The translations under genes were made by a program, and so were the position numbers. From NCBI RefSeq assembly GCF_024505145.1, contig NZ_JANIAA010000010.1, positions 124,001 to 188,000 of the forward strand: a stretch of 64,000 bases of DNA. Reading direction: 5' to 3'. Every line of letters begins with the position of its first letter. Position 1 is the stretch's first letter. This DNA comes from Streptomyces rugosispiralis. GTDB lineage: Bacteria > Actinomycetota > Actinomycetes > Streptomycetales > Streptomycetaceae. The notes under the pieces are model-generated. The model was not told the DNA's origin. It ran no database searches and was given only the letters and a program-made list of their open reading frames with translations. Shown here piece by piece: positions 35,883 to 44,897 of this stretch.

Positions 35883-37519
35883 CGGTCACCACCGCGCCCC
35901 TGCTGTCGATCCGCGGGCTGAAGGTCTCCTACCGCACCGGCGACGGCTCCCCGCCCGCCGTGCGCGGGGTGGACCTCGACATCGCCCCCGGTGAAGTGGT
36001 CGCCCTGGTCGGTGAGTCCGGCTCGGGGAAGTCCACCACCGCACACGCGGTCATCGGCCTGCTGCCGCCCGGCGGACGGATCGACGACGGCCGGATCCTC
36101 TTCGACGGTACGGACCTGGCCGCCGCCGGAGAGCGGGAGCTGCGGGCCCGGCGCGGCCGCGACATCGGGCTGATCCCGCAGGACCCGATGGTCTCGCTCA
36201 ACCCGGTGCAGCGGATCGGGCGGCAGGTCGCCGAGGTGCTGCTGATCCACGGCCTGGCGGACCGGGCGTCGGCCCCCGCCGAGGCCGTACGGATCCTGGG
36301 GCAGGCCGGGCTGCCGGATCCGGAGGTCCGGGCCCGCCAGTATCCGCACGAGCTGTCCGGGGGCATGCGGCAGCGCGTGCTCATCGCGATCGCGGTGGCG
36401 GCGCGCCCCCGGCTGGTGATCGCCGACGAGCCGACGAGCGCGCTGGACGTCACCGTGCAGCGGCGGATCCTGGACCATATCGAGACGCTCACCCGCCAGG
36501 CGGGCACGGCCGTGCTGCTGATCACCCACGATCTGGGGGTCGCGGCCGACCGGGCGCGGCGGATCGCGGTCATGTCGGAGGGCGGGATCGTGGAGACCGG
36601 CCCGGCCCGGGACGTCCTCACCGCGCCCCGCCATCCGTACACCCGGCAACTGCTGGCGAGCGCGCCGAGCGTGACGACGGCGCGGGTGCGGGCGCGGGAG
36701 GCGGCACCGCGGGAGACTCCTCCGGCCGCCGCCGACCTGGTCGCGGTGGCGGGCCTGGTCAAGGTGTTCGCGCCGCGCGGTCGGGCGGCGGTCCGCGCCG
36801 TGGACGGGGTGGACTTCCGGATCCGGCGGGGTGAGAGCTTCGCCCTCGTCGGGGAGTCCGGTTCGGGGAAGTCCACCACGGCCCGCATGGTGGCCCGGCT
36901 GACCGACCCCACCGAGGGCCGGATCCGGTTCGACGGGCAGGACATCACCGCGCTGTCGGGCGCGGCGCTGCGCCGACTGCGGCGCCGGGTCCAGCTCGTC
37001 TACCAGAATCCGTACTCCTCGCTCGACCCCCGCCGGTCCGTGGCCGACGCCGTCACCGAGCCGCTGCGCGCCTTCCGGGTGGGCGACCGGGCGGCACGGC
37101 TGCGGCGGGCGGCCGAACTGCTGGACCGGGTGGCGCTGCCCGCGGCCACGCTGCGCCGCAGACCGGGTGAGCTCTCGGGCGGTCAGCGGCAGCGGGTGGC
37201 CATCGCCCGGGCCCTGGCCCTCAGCCCCGATCTGGTCATCTGCGACGAGCCGGTGTCGGCACTGGATGTGTCGGTGCAGGCGCGGATTCTGGAACTGCTG
37301 GCGGAGTTCCAGCGCGATCTGGGGCTGAGCTATCTCTTCGTCTCCCATGACCTCGCCGTCGTACGGCAGATCGCCGACCGGGTGGGGGTGATGCGCGACG
37401 GGAGGCTGCTGGAGACGGGCACGACGGATGAGGTCTTCGCCTCGCCCTCCCATCCGTACACCGGGGAACTGCTCGCCGCGATCCCCGGCGGGCGCCATGC
37501 GGTCTCCGTCCGATCCTGA
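35879..37519 (+). CDS. Fused dual ABC ATPase (DppD-DppF type)
   Basis: 546 aa, two nucleotide-binding domains in one chain. Domain 1: Walker A GESGSGKST (about 45-53), signature LSGGMRQR, Walker B LVIADEPTSALD. Domain 2: Walker A GESGSGKST (about 325-333), signature LSGGQRQR, Walker B LVICDEPVSALD. Both sites look intact. It powers the preceding permeases. The ATG at 35879 overlaps the dppC-like stop (ATGA). Confidence 0.94.
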   Translation: MTVTTAPLLSIRGLKVSYRTGDGSPPAVRGVDLDIAPGEVVALVGESGSGKSTTAHAVIGLLPPGGRIDDGRILFDGTDLAAAGERELRARRGRDIGLIPQDPMVSLNPVQRIGRQVAEVLLIHGLADRASAPAEAVRILGQAGLPDPEVRARQYPHELSGGMRQRVLIAIAVAARPRLVIADEPTSALDVTVQRRILDHIETLTRQAGTAVLLITHDLGVAADRARRIAVMSEGGIVETGPARDVLTAPRHPYTRQLLASAPSVTTARVRAREAAPRETPPAAADLVAVAGLVKVFAPRGRAAVRAVDGVDFRIRRGESFALVGESGSGKSTTARMVARLTDPTEGRIRFDGQDITALSGAALRRLRRRVQLVYQNPYSSLDPRRSVADAVTEPLRAFRVGDRAARLRRAAELLDRVALPAATLRRRPGELSGGQRQRVAIARALALSPDLVICDEPVSALDVSVQARILELLAEFQRDLGLSYLFVSHDLAVVRQIADRVGVMRDGRLLETGTTDEVFASPSHPYTGELLAAIPGGRHAVSVRS

Positions 37520-37543
37520 TCCGCCCGACGCTGGAAGGACACC

Positions 37544-38602
37544 ATGAAGTTCTCCGTACTGTCCCTGATCAGCCATGCCCCGCATCCCTTGACCGGTGAG
37601 CTGCCCGCCGCCGCCGAGCGGTTCGAGGACGTCGTGGAGACGGGGGTGGCCGCCGAGCGGCTCGGCTTCGACGCGTACGCCGTCGGGGAGCGGCACGCCG
37701 GGCCGTTCCTGTCCTCGAGCCCGACGGTGGTGCTGGGCGCGCTCGCGGCCCGCACTTCGCGGATCCGGCTGCTCACCGGTGTGACCGTGGTGGCGATCCT
37801 GGACCCGGTGCGGGTCGCCGAGGACTACGCGACGCTGGACCAGCTCTCCCGGGGCCGGATCGAGCTGGTGGTGGGCAAGGGCGCGGAGGCCGGGCACTTC
37901 GACCTCTTCGGCCTCGACGAGGACCGGCAGTGGGATCTCCAGGCCGAGAAGTACGAGCTGCTGCGGCGGCTGTGGAGCGAGGAGAAGGTCACCTGGAAGG
38001 GGGAGTTCCGGCCGCCGCTGAAGGAGGTGACGACCGTGCCGCGCCCCTACGACGGGCTCCCCAGGGTCTGGCACGGCTCGGCCACCAGCCGCAACTCACC
38101 CGAGCTGGCCGCCAGACACGGCGATCCGCTGTTCACGGCGAACGCCATCCAGCCGCGCGAGGCGTACGCCGGGCTGATCCGCCACTACCGCGAGCGGTTC
38201 GAGGCGTACGGGCACGATCCGGCGACCGCGCATGTGGCGGCCGGGTCCGGCGGGCTGTTCATCGCGGACACCACCCAGCGGGCGATCGAGGAGTACAAGG
38301 ACTACTACGAGGCGCGGGTGCGGCAGAACTTCAAACCGCACCTCGCGGACAAGCCGGGCTACAACACCCCCTTCCGCACGATCGAGGACGCGATCGAGAG
38401 CGGGCCGCAGCTCATCGGGAGCCCGCAGCAGATCATCGACAAGATTCTCGGCTATCACGAGCTCTACCGGCACGACCTTCAGTCGATCACGGTCGACGGG
38501 ATCGGGCTGAGCCGGTCCCGGCAGATCGAGACCTTGCAGAGGTTCGCCGAGGAGATCGCCCCGGTGGTGCGCCGGGAGGCACCCAGCAAGCTCTGGAGCT
38601 GA
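37544..38602 (+). CDS. LLM-class flavin-dependent oxidoreductase
   Basis: 352 aa, bacterial luciferase-like TIM barrel. Segments LLTGVTVVAILDPVRVAEDY and GRIELVVGKGAEAGHFDLFG are typical. Such enzymes often desulfonate or oxidise organosulfur compounds using reduced flavin (family knowledge). It is the last gene of the leader-peptide operon, 24 bp after the ATPase, which supports a role in releasing sulfur from the imported substrate. No dedicated flavin reductase lies in the operon. The ATG follows GGAAGGACACC. Confidence 0.88.
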   Translation: MKFSVLSLISHAPHPLTGELPAAAERFEDVVETGVAAERLGFDAYAVGERHAGPFLSSSPTVVLGALAARTSRIRLLTGVTVVAILDPVRVAEDYATLDQLSRGRIELVVGKGAEAGHFDLFGLDEDRQWDLQAEKYELLRRLWSEEKVTWKGEFRPPLKEVTTVPRPYDGLPRVWHGSATSRNSPELAARHGDPLFTANAIQPREAYAGLIRHYRERFEAYGHDPATAHVAAGSGGLFIADTTQRAIEEYKDYYEARVRQNFKPHLADKPGYNTPFRTIEDAIESGPQLIGSPQQIIDKILGYHELYRHDLQSITVDGIGLSRSRQIETLQRFAEEIAPVVRREAPSKLWS

Positions 38603-38817
38603 CGGGCGATCTCACCAACTCGCCGCCCATGCGAGGCAGTTGGCGGTAGATCCACCGCGGGCCTGTGAACTTACTCGCGCGTTAAAAATCAGCTGAATCG
38701 CTCTTGCCTTCTTCGGCGGTGCGCGCATCAATGACATCGCCACATCGCCCGTGGATGACGGGCGGGAACCACCCCCCACACATCAGCCGCACTTCCCCCA
38801 CTCCGGAAGGCAATCCC

Positions 38818-39288
38818 ATGAGACGGATCAAGCTCGGGATCGGCACGGCAATGGGAACAGCAGCACTGGCCGCCGGCGCGCTGGCGCTGGCACCGACCGC
38901 GACCGCGGTCACCCCCACGACAGCCACCCTCACGGCCGACTGCGGGACCTTCGGGTCGGGCCTGGCCACCCTCACCGCGACGCAGAGCGGGACCGCCGCG
39001 ACCATCACCCTGTCCTCGGGGGCGATCAAGGCCCCGATCGACGTTCCGGCGGGCTCGGTGAGCTCGACGCTGACGCTGTCGAAGAGCGGCGGCGGAACCA
39101 AGACCTTCACCGGCAGCTCCAACCCGGCGATCCCGACCGGCTCCGATGTGACCACCGGCCCGCTCAAGGGCACGGTGGCCGCGGGCGATGTCCTGGAGGC
39201 GAAGTCGCTCAAGCTGGTGATCTTCGGTCTGATCACGGTCAACTGCACCGCCACCACGCCCCAGTCCCCGGGGCCGTTCACCTTCTGA
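38818..39288 (+). CDS. Secreted hypothetical protein
   Basis: 156 aa. A Sec signal peptide (MRRIKLGIGTAMGTAALAAG to APTATAV) is followed by a small Thr/Ser/Gly-rich beta-type domain with two cysteines (LTADCGTFGSG and ITVNCTATT) that may form a disulfide. No function is recognised. The ATG at 38818 follows CCGGAAGG. The 215-bp upstream region contains the AT-rich sequence GCGTTAAAAATCAGCTG near 38678-38694, a possible promoter. Confidence 0.75.
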   Translation: MRRIKLGIGTAMGTAALAAGALALAPTATAVTPTTATLTADCGTFGSGLATLTATQSGTAATITLSSGAIKAPIDVPAGSVSSTLTLSKSGGGTKTFTGSSNPAIPTGSDVTTGPLKGTVAAGDVLEAKSLKLVIFGLITVNCTATTPQSPGPFTF

Positions 39289-39404
39289 GCCATCCGATGA
39301 ACCGGCTCTGAGCCCGCTTCGGGCCCTCCTGGTAGAAGGTCACACCGGACCGGCGGCGTCCCCGGCAGACGCCGCCGGTTCAAGCACGTCATAATGGACC
39401 TGAT

Positions 39405-39415
39405 ACATCGGATGT
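39405..39415 (+). promoter_or_regulatory. Candidate operator of the FadR-family regulator (autoregulatory)
   Basis: ACATC-G-GATGT, a perfect odd-centred palindrome 20 bp before the regulator ATG and 9 bp after a CATAAT box. ACATCGGA recurs as an inverted pair in the fuconate dehydratase promoter (48310-48338). Confidence 0.65.
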
Positions 39416-39435
39416 TTGGCCCGGGGAGGTCCACC

Positions 39436-40107
39436 ATGGCGGTCACCGACGAGGCGATCGAAAAAATCAAGGGCATGATCGTCTCGGGCGCGCTGCGCCC
39501 CGGTGACCGGCTCCCCAAGGAGAGTGAGCTGGCCGCCGATCTGGGGCTGTCGCGCAACTCGCTGCGCGAGGCCGTCCGGGCGCTGTCGCTGATCCGGATC
39601 CTCGACGTACGGCAGGGCGACGGCACCTATGTGACCAGCCTCGATCCCCAGCTGCTGCTGGAGGCGCTGAGCTTCGTGGTGGACTTCCACCGCGATGACA
39701 CGGTGCTGGAGTTCCTCGCGGTACGGCGGATCCTGGAGCCCGCGGCCACGGCGCAGGCCTCCACCCGGATCAGCGACGCCGAGCTGGACCGGCTCCAGGA
39801 GCAGCTGGACGCGCTCGGGCAGGAGCCGTCGGTGGAGGAGCTGGTCGCCTGCGATCTGGAGTTCCACCGCGGCATCGTCCAGTCCTCGGGCAACTCGGTG
39901 CTCTGCTCGCTGCTCGACGGGCTCTCCGGGCCCACCACCCGGGCCCGGGTGTGGCGCGGTCTGACGCAGGAGGACGCGGTCAGCCGCACTCTCCATGAGC
40001 ACCGGGCGATCCTGGCCGCCCTGCGGGACCGCGACGCGGAGGCGGCACGGTCCTGGGCGACGGTGCACATCGCGAGCGTCGAGCAGTGGCTGCGCTCCAC
40101 GCTGTGA
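39436..40107 (+). CDS. GntR/FadR-family transcriptional regulator (FCD domain)
   Basis: 223 aa. The GntR winged HTH is EAIEKIKGMIVSGALRPGDR with SELAADLGLSRNSLREAVRA. The all-helical FCD domain (about 85-215) has metal-ligand residues including the DLEFHRGIVQSSGN and LHEHRAILAAL histidines. The ATG at 39436 follows GGGGAGG; a start 14 codons upstream would cover the operator. It lies beside, and on the opposite strand from, the fucose-type operon. FCD regulators usually respond to sugar acids or other carboxylates. Confidence 0.92.
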   Translation: MAVTDEAIEKIKGMIVSGALRPGDRLPKESELAADLGLSRNSLREAVRALSLIRILDVRQGDGTYVTSLDPQLLLEALSFVVDFHRDDTVLEFLAVRRILEPAATAQASTRISDAELDRLQEQLDALGQEPSVEELVACDLEFHRGIVQSSGNSVLCSLLDGLSGPTTRARVWRGLTQEDAVSRTLHEHRAILAALRDRDAEAARSWATVHIASVEQWLRSTL

Positions 40108-40129
40108 GCCCACCGGCGCTCCGCCCCGG

Positions 40130-40320
40130 CCCCCGCCGGGAGGCTCCGCCCCGGACTCCCGCCCGCGGGTCCGGGGCGGGCTCGCCCCCGGCTCCGGGCG
40201 GAGCCCTGCCGCGTGGCAGGCGCTTCGCCCCTGGAACCCGGGGTCTGGGGCGAAACCGCGCCTTCCAGCCCCTCCGGCGATTGAGGAGCGGGGTCTGGGG
40301 CGGAGCCCCAGTTGAGGGAA
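40130..40320. repeat. Streptomyces-type intergenic repeat cluster
   Basis: The 268-bp gap 40108-40375 holds repeated blocks built on GGGGCGGAGCCCC, GGGTCTGGGGCG and CCTCCGGCGATTGAGGAGCG, sequences I recognise as common in Streptomyces intergenic regions. A 7-bp hairpin CTGGGGC-GGA-GCCCCAG lies at 40295-40311. It separates the convergent FadR regulator and lactonase genes and probably ends both transcripts. Confidence 0.65.
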
Positions 40321-40375
40321 GGGGCGGGTAGGGGAAAGCAGCCCGCCGCAGGCGTCACAATCCGGCGGGCACCCC

Positions 40376-41233
40376 CTAGGTTCCCAGACCGTAGGCGCGG
40401 GCCGCGTTGCCGCCGAAGACGGCGGCGCGCTCGTCCTCGCCGAGCCGGAGGGCGGCCCGGTCCGCGAGGGCCACCACCTCGTCGTAGGTCGCGGCGAGAA
40501 CGCACACCGGCCAGTCGGAGCCGAACAGCACCCGGCCGGGCCCGAAGGCGTCCAGCACGTGCCAGGCGTACGGGAGCACCTGCTCGGGCTTCCAGCCGGC
40601 CCAGTCGGCCTCGGTGACCAGACCGGACAGCTTGCAGTCGACGTTCGGCAGGGCCGCGAGCGCGGCCAGCTGCCAGGCCCAGGGGTCGCGCTCCCCGCTC
40701 GCCACGGGCGGTTTGGCGGCGTGGTCGAGGACGAAGCGCAGCTGCGGCAGCTCACGGACGGCGTCGATGGCCGCGGGGAGCTCGCGCGGGGTGACCAGCA
40801 GGTCGTAGACCAGCCCCGCGTCGGCCACGGCGGCCAGCCCCCGGCGGGCGTCCTCGCGGTCCAGCCAGCGCGGATCCGGTTCGTCCTGCACCTGGTGGCG
40901 CAGGCCCACCAGCCGGTCGCCACCGGGCCCGGCGGCCAGCTCCGCGAGCACCTCGCCCACCCCGGGGTCGGTGAGGTCCGCCCAGCCGACGACGCCCGCG
41001 ATCCGGTCCGATCCGCCGGCCAGGGCGAGGAGTTCCCGGGTCTCCTCGACGGAGGAGCTGGACTGGACGACGACGGTGGCGTCGATCGCATGGGCGTCCA
41101 GATGCGGGGCGAGGTCGTCCGGGGTGAAGGTGCGGCGGATGGGCTCGGCCCACGCGCCGTCCATCCACGGCTGCTCACGGCGGGTCAGGTCCCACAGGTG
41201 ATGATGGGCGTCGATACGGCGCGGCAAGGGCAC
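40376..41233 (-). CDS. Amidohydrolase_2 family sugar lactonase (L-fuconolactonase-like)
   Basis: 285 aa. It opens with the metal motif RIDAHHHLWDLTRREQPWMD, then FVLDHAAKPPVASGERDPWA, CKLSGLVTEADW and VLFGSDWPVC, all hallmarks of the COG3618-type lactone hydrolases. It is predicted to open an aldonolactone such as L-fuconolactone. The GTG at 41233 follows GAGGAG. It is the last gene of the fucose-type operon, 20 bp after the aldo/keto reductase. Confidence 0.88.
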   Translation of the reverse strand: MPLPRRIDAHHHLWDLTRREQPWMDGAWAEPIRRTFTPDDLAPHLDAHAIDATVVVQSSSSVEETRELLALAGGSDRIAGVVGWADLTDPGVGEVLAELAAGPGGDRLVGLRHQVQDEPDPRWLDREDARRGLAAVADAGLVYDLLVTPRELPAAIDAVRELPQLRFVLDHAAKPPVASGERDPWAWQLAALAALPNVDCKLSGLVTEADWAGWKPEQVLPYAWHVLDAFGPGRVLFGSDWPVCVLAATYDEVVALADRAALRLGEDERAAVFGGNAARAYGLGT

Positions 41234-41253
41234 TCGGGCACTCCTCGGGGGGG

Positions 41254-42261
41254 TCAGACCGGCAGCGGGATGTCGTCGTCGAGCAGACCGCGCCGGACCA
41301 GGGCCGGCCACAGCTCGTCGGGGATGTCGTGGGCGAACATCCCGGCATTGTCCCGGACTTCGGCCGGGGAGGCGCAGCCGACCACCGCGGCGGCCACCGC
41401 CGGGTGGCCGAAGGGGAAGCGCAGCGCGGCGGCCCGCAGCGGCACCTGGAACTCGGCGCACACCTCGGCCAGCCGCCGGGCCCTGGCGAGGAGTTCGGGC
41501 GGCGCCTGCTGGTAGTCGTAGCGGGCGCCGGGGGCGGGGTCGGCGAGCAGCCCGGAGTTGTAGATCCCGCCGACCACCACGGAGGTGCCGCGCCGCTCGC
41601 ACACCGGCAGCAGATCGTCGAAGGCGGTGCGCTCCAGCAGCGTCCAGCGCCCGGCGCACAGCACGACGTCCACGTCGAAGTCGGCGACGAACCGGGCGAG
41701 GAGATCGCTGTGGTTCATGCCGAAGCCGATGGCCCGGACGAGCTTCTCCCGCTTCAGCTCGGCCAGCGCCGCGAAAGCCGTCTCGTAGACCTCACGGACG
41801 TGGTCCTCCGGATCGTGGAGGTAGACGATGTCCACGGCGTCGACCCCGAGCCGCTCCAGGGAGGACTCGAGGCTCGCGCGGATGCCGTCCCGGGTGAAGT
41901 CCCACTCGCGGACCCGGTCGGGGGTGTCGGCGAACCCGGCCGCCTGGACGGGCTCCCCGGGGGCGCGCGGCCGCAGCCGCCGCCCCACCTTGGTGGAGAG
42001 CGTGTACCCGGCGCGGTCGCGCCCGGCCAGCACCCGCCCCAGCCGCTCCTCGGACAACCCGACGCCGTAGTGCGGCGCGGTGTCCATATAGGTGAGACCG
42101 GTGTCGAACGCCGCCCTTACGGTGTCCAGCGCACGCTCCTCCGGCACCGCCTCGTAGAGGTTGGCCAGCGGCGCGCAGCCCAGCCCCAGGGGTGGTACGC
42201 GCACCCCCGAGCGCCCCAGTTCGCGCGGGCCGCTCGGGGCCCGTCCGCCGTCGACCGCCAT
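41254..42261 (-). CDS. Aldo/keto reductase, aldose 1-dehydrogenase-like (L-fucose dehydrogenase type)
   Basis: 335 aa. The AKR barrel shows YMDTAPHYGVGLSEERLGRV (catalytic Asp and Tyr), then DIVYLHDPEDHVREVYETAF and a cofactor-site region near the C-terminus (AAAVVGCASPAEVRDN). Proteins of this subgroup oxidise L-fucose or D-arabinose-like sugars at C1. The ATG at 42261 follows GGAGGAAACC. In context it would start the oxidative pathway by making the lactone. Confidence 0.87.
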   Translation of the reverse strand: MAVDGGRAPSGPRELGRSGVRVPPLGLGCAPLANLYEAVPEERALDTVRAAFDTGLTYMDTAPHYGVGLSEERLGRVLAGRDRAGYTLSTKVGRRLRPRAPGEPVQAAGFADTPDRVREWDFTRDGIRASLESSLERLGVDAVDIVYLHDPEDHVREVYETAFAALAELKREKLVRAIGFGMNHSDLLARFVADFDVDVVLCAGRWTLLERTAFDDLLPVCERRGTSVVVGGIYNSGLLADPAPGARYDYQQAPPELLARARRLAEVCAEFQVPLRAAALRFPFGHPAVAAAVVGCASPAEVRDNAGMFAHDIPDELWPALVRRGLLDDDIPLPV

Positions 42262-42277
42262 GGTTTCCTCCCGGCTC

Positions 42278-43312
42278 TCAGTCCTGCTTCTCGCCGCTTG
42301 CGTAGCGGGAGATGATCAGCGCGACGATGATGATCGAGCCGTTGATGAACTGGTTCCACAGGGGCGGCACCCCGCCGAGGGTCATCACATTGACGACCAG
42401 CTGCAGCGTCAGCACACCGGTGAGCGCGCCGAAGAGGGTGCCGCGGCCGCCCTTGAGGCTGATCCCGCCGATGACCGCCGCGGCGAACACCTGGAAGATC
42501 CAGCCGTTGCCCTGGGTCGCGGCGACCGAGCCGTAGTGGCCCGTGTAGAGGATGCCCGCGAAGGCGGCCAGCAGTCCGCCGACGCTCAGCACGATCCAGG
42601 TGATCCGGTCCACCCGGATGCCCGCCGCCCGCGCGGCCTCGGGGTTGCCGCCGATCGCGTACAGCGCGCGGCCGTGCCGCAGATAGCCCAGGGCCAGACC
42701 GCCGAGGGCGTACAGCCCCAGGCAGATCCACACGGCGGCGGGCACGCCCAGCCACTCGGCCTTGCCGAGGTAGCGGAAGGACTCGGGGACGTTGACGATC
42801 GACTGGCCCTCCGCGATGCCGACCTGGAGTCCGCGCAGCATGGTGAGCATGCCCAGGGTCGCGATGAAGCCGTTGACGCGCAGCTTGAGCATCAGGAAGC
42901 CGTTGGCCGCGCCGATCAGCGCCCCGACCGCCAGGCACAGCGGTATCGCGGTCCACACCGGCAGCAGCCCCAGGCCCTCGAACCGCGCCCCGTGCGCGGG
43001 CAGCACGAGCCACAGGGCGATCACCGGCGCCACGGCGATGGTCGACTCCAGGGAGAGGTCCATCCGCCCGCTGATCAGGATCAGCGCCTCGCCCAGCACC
43101 AGCAGCCCCAGCTCGGTGGACTGCTGGACGACCCCGATCAGGTTGTCCTCGGTGAGGAAGGCGGGCGAGACGATGAAGCCGATCACCCCGAGGACGAAGA
43201 TCACGGGGACCAGCGACAGATCGCGCCAGCGCGCGATGTCGATCCGCGGCCGGCCCCCCGCCGGGTCGTCAGCCACCGCCTCGGCGGTCCGCTGCCGTGC
43301 GGTATCGGTCAT
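42278..43312 (-). CDS. Ribose-type sugar ABC transporter permease
   Basis: 344 aa with about ten hydrophobic segments. RbsC-family features: LLVLGEALILISGRMDLSLE, NGFIATLGMLTMLRGLQVGI, YAIGGNPEAARAAGI. Its ATG overlaps the ATPase stop (ATGA), so the two are coupled. Predicted to import the sugar catabolised by the operon. Confidence 0.93.
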   Translation of the reverse strand: MTDTARQRTAEAVADDPAGGRPRIDIARWRDLSLVPVIFVLGVIGFIVSPAFLTEDNLIGVVQQSTELGLLVLGEALILISGRMDLSLESTIAVAPVIALWLVLPAHGARFEGLGLLPVWTAIPLCLAVGALIGAANGFLMLKLRVNGFIATLGMLTMLRGLQVGIAEGQSIVNVPESFRYLGKAEWLGVPAAVWICLGLYALGGLALGYLRHGRALYAIGGNPEAARAAGIRVDRITWIVLSVGGLLAAFAGILYTGHYGSVAATQGNGWIFQVFAAAVIGGISLKGGRGTLFGALTGVLTLQLVVNVMTLGGVPPLWNQFINGSIIIVALIISRYASGEKQD

Positions 43313-44895
43313 GTCTGCCTTCCTTCTGTGCGGTCTTCGGTGTCCCCCGCCGTGCCGTTGGTGCCCGGCTCCGTGATGCCCTCCATGGCGGCCACGAGCT
43401 GGCGGTCGCTCCAGCCGCTGCCGAACTCGGCGACCACCCGGCCGTGGAAGAACGCCAGGATCCGGTCGCAGACCCGCAGATCGTCCAGTTCGTCGGAGAC
43501 GATGACCGCGCCGCTCCCGGCCGCCGCCACGTCCCGTACGACGCCGAGCAGCGCGTCCTTGGACTTCACGTCCACCCCGGCGGTCGGGCGGATCGCGACC
43601 AGGACGCTGGGCTCACGGGCCAGCGCCCGCGCGATGACGACCTTCTGCTGATTTCCGCCGGACAAACCCGAAACGGGCTGCGAAGGTCCCGAGGTCTTGA
43701 TGTCCAGGGAGGTGATCATCCGCTGGGCGAAGGCGCGGGTCCGGGAGGGCAGCACCGTGCCGAAGGGCCCGAGCTGGTCGGTGACGGTCAGCGTGGCGTT
43801 CTCGGCGACGCTGCGGCCCAGGACCAGGCCCTGGTCGTGCCGGTCCTCCGGGACGTAGCCGATGCCCGCGTCGATGGCGTGCGGCACGCTGCCGGGGCGC
43901 ACCGGCCGGCCGCGCACCGAAAGCCGCCCGCCGACCGGTTTGCGCAGCCCCACCAGGGTCTCGCCGACCGCCGTGTTGCCGCTGGCCGTGGCCCCGGCCA
44001 GGCCGAGCACCTCGCCGGGGCGCACCACCAGGTCCAGCGGGTCGAACTCGCCCTCCAGGGCGAGCCCTTCGGTGCGCAGCACCGGCTCCCCGTCCGGGTC
44101 GGCCTCCTTACGGGCGACGGGAGCGCGCACCACGGCCCGGGAGCCGCCCCCGGGCGCCCCGCCGTCGTCCCCGGTCATCGCCGCCACCAGCTCCTCCTTG
44201 GGGAGGCCGGCGACCGGGGCGGTCAGCACATGCCGGGCGTCGCGGAAGACGGTGACGGTGTCGCAGAGTTCGTAGACCTCCTGCAGATGGTGCGAGATGA
44301 ACAGGAAGGCGACCCCCTGCCGGCGCAGCTCCAGCAGCTTGGCGAAGAGCCGGTCGATCCCGCCCGCGTCGAGCTGTGCGGTGGGCTCGTCGAGGATGAT
44401 CAGCCGGGCGCCGAAGGAGAGCGCGCGGGCGATCTCCACGAACTGCCGCTGCTCGACGCTGAGGTCCTTCGCCCGCGTCTGCGGATCCACCTCCACGCCG
44501 TACTCGGCCAGCAGCGCGCGGGCGTCCTCGCGCAGGGCGCGCCAGCGGATGCGCCCTGCGCCCGGGAAGCGGTTGAGGTAGAGGTTCTCGGCGACCGTCA
44601 GGTCCGGGACCACCATCGACTTCTGGTAGACGCAGGCCACCTTGCGCTGCCAGGCGGCGGTGTCGCCGTAGCCGGGAGCGGACTCGCCCGCGAAGGTCAC
44701 CTCGCCCTCGTCCGGGCGCTCCATCCCGGTCAGGACGGACACCAGCGTGGACTTGCCCGCCCCGTTGCGCCCGACGAGCGCATGGGCCTCCCCGGGCCGC
44801 ACCGCCAGCCGGGCGTGGTCCAGGGCGACGGTGGGCCCGAACCGTTTGACGATGCCCTGGGCCCGTACGACGGCGGGCTGTTCGGCCTCGGCCAT
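43309..44895 (-). CDS. Ribose-type sugar ABC transporter ATP-binding protein
   Basis: 528 aa, two ABC domains. Domain 1 has an intact Walker A (GRNGAGKST, about 37-45), signature LSVEQRQFVEIARAL and Walker B LIILDEPTAQLD. Domain 2 has the degenerate Walker A (GATASGNTA) and signature LSGGNQQKVVIARAL typical of RbsA-type proteins. The ATG at 44895 is chosen because the family N-terminus starts there and longer frames run into the binding protein. It lies 2 bp after the binding-protein stop. Confidence 0.93.
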   Translation of the reverse strand: MAEAEQPAVVRAQGIVKRFGPTVALDHARLAVRPGEAHALVGRNGAGKSTLVSVLTGMERPDEGEVTFAGESAPGYGDTAAWQRKVACVYQKSMVVPDLTVAENLYLNRFPGAGRIRWRALREDARALLAEYGVEVDPQTRAKDLSVEQRQFVEIARALSFGARLIILDEPTAQLDAGGIDRLFAKLLELRRQGVAFLFISHHLQEVYELCDTVTVFRDARHVLTAPVAGLPKEELVAAMTGDDGGAPGGGSRAVVRAPVARKEADPDGEPVLRTEGLALEGEFDPLDLVVRPGEVLGLAGATASGNTAVGETLVGLRKPVGGRLSVRGRPVRPGSVPHAIDAGIGYVPEDRHDQGLVLGRSVAENATLTVTDQLGPFGTVLPSRTRAFAQRMITSLDIKTSGPSQPVSGLSGGNQQKVVIARALAREPSVLVAIRPTAGVDVKSKDALLGVVRDVAAAGSGAVIVSDELDDLRVCDRILAFFHGRVVAEFGSGWSDRQLVAAMEGITEPGTNGTAGDTEDRTEGRQT

Positions 44896-44897
44896 GG

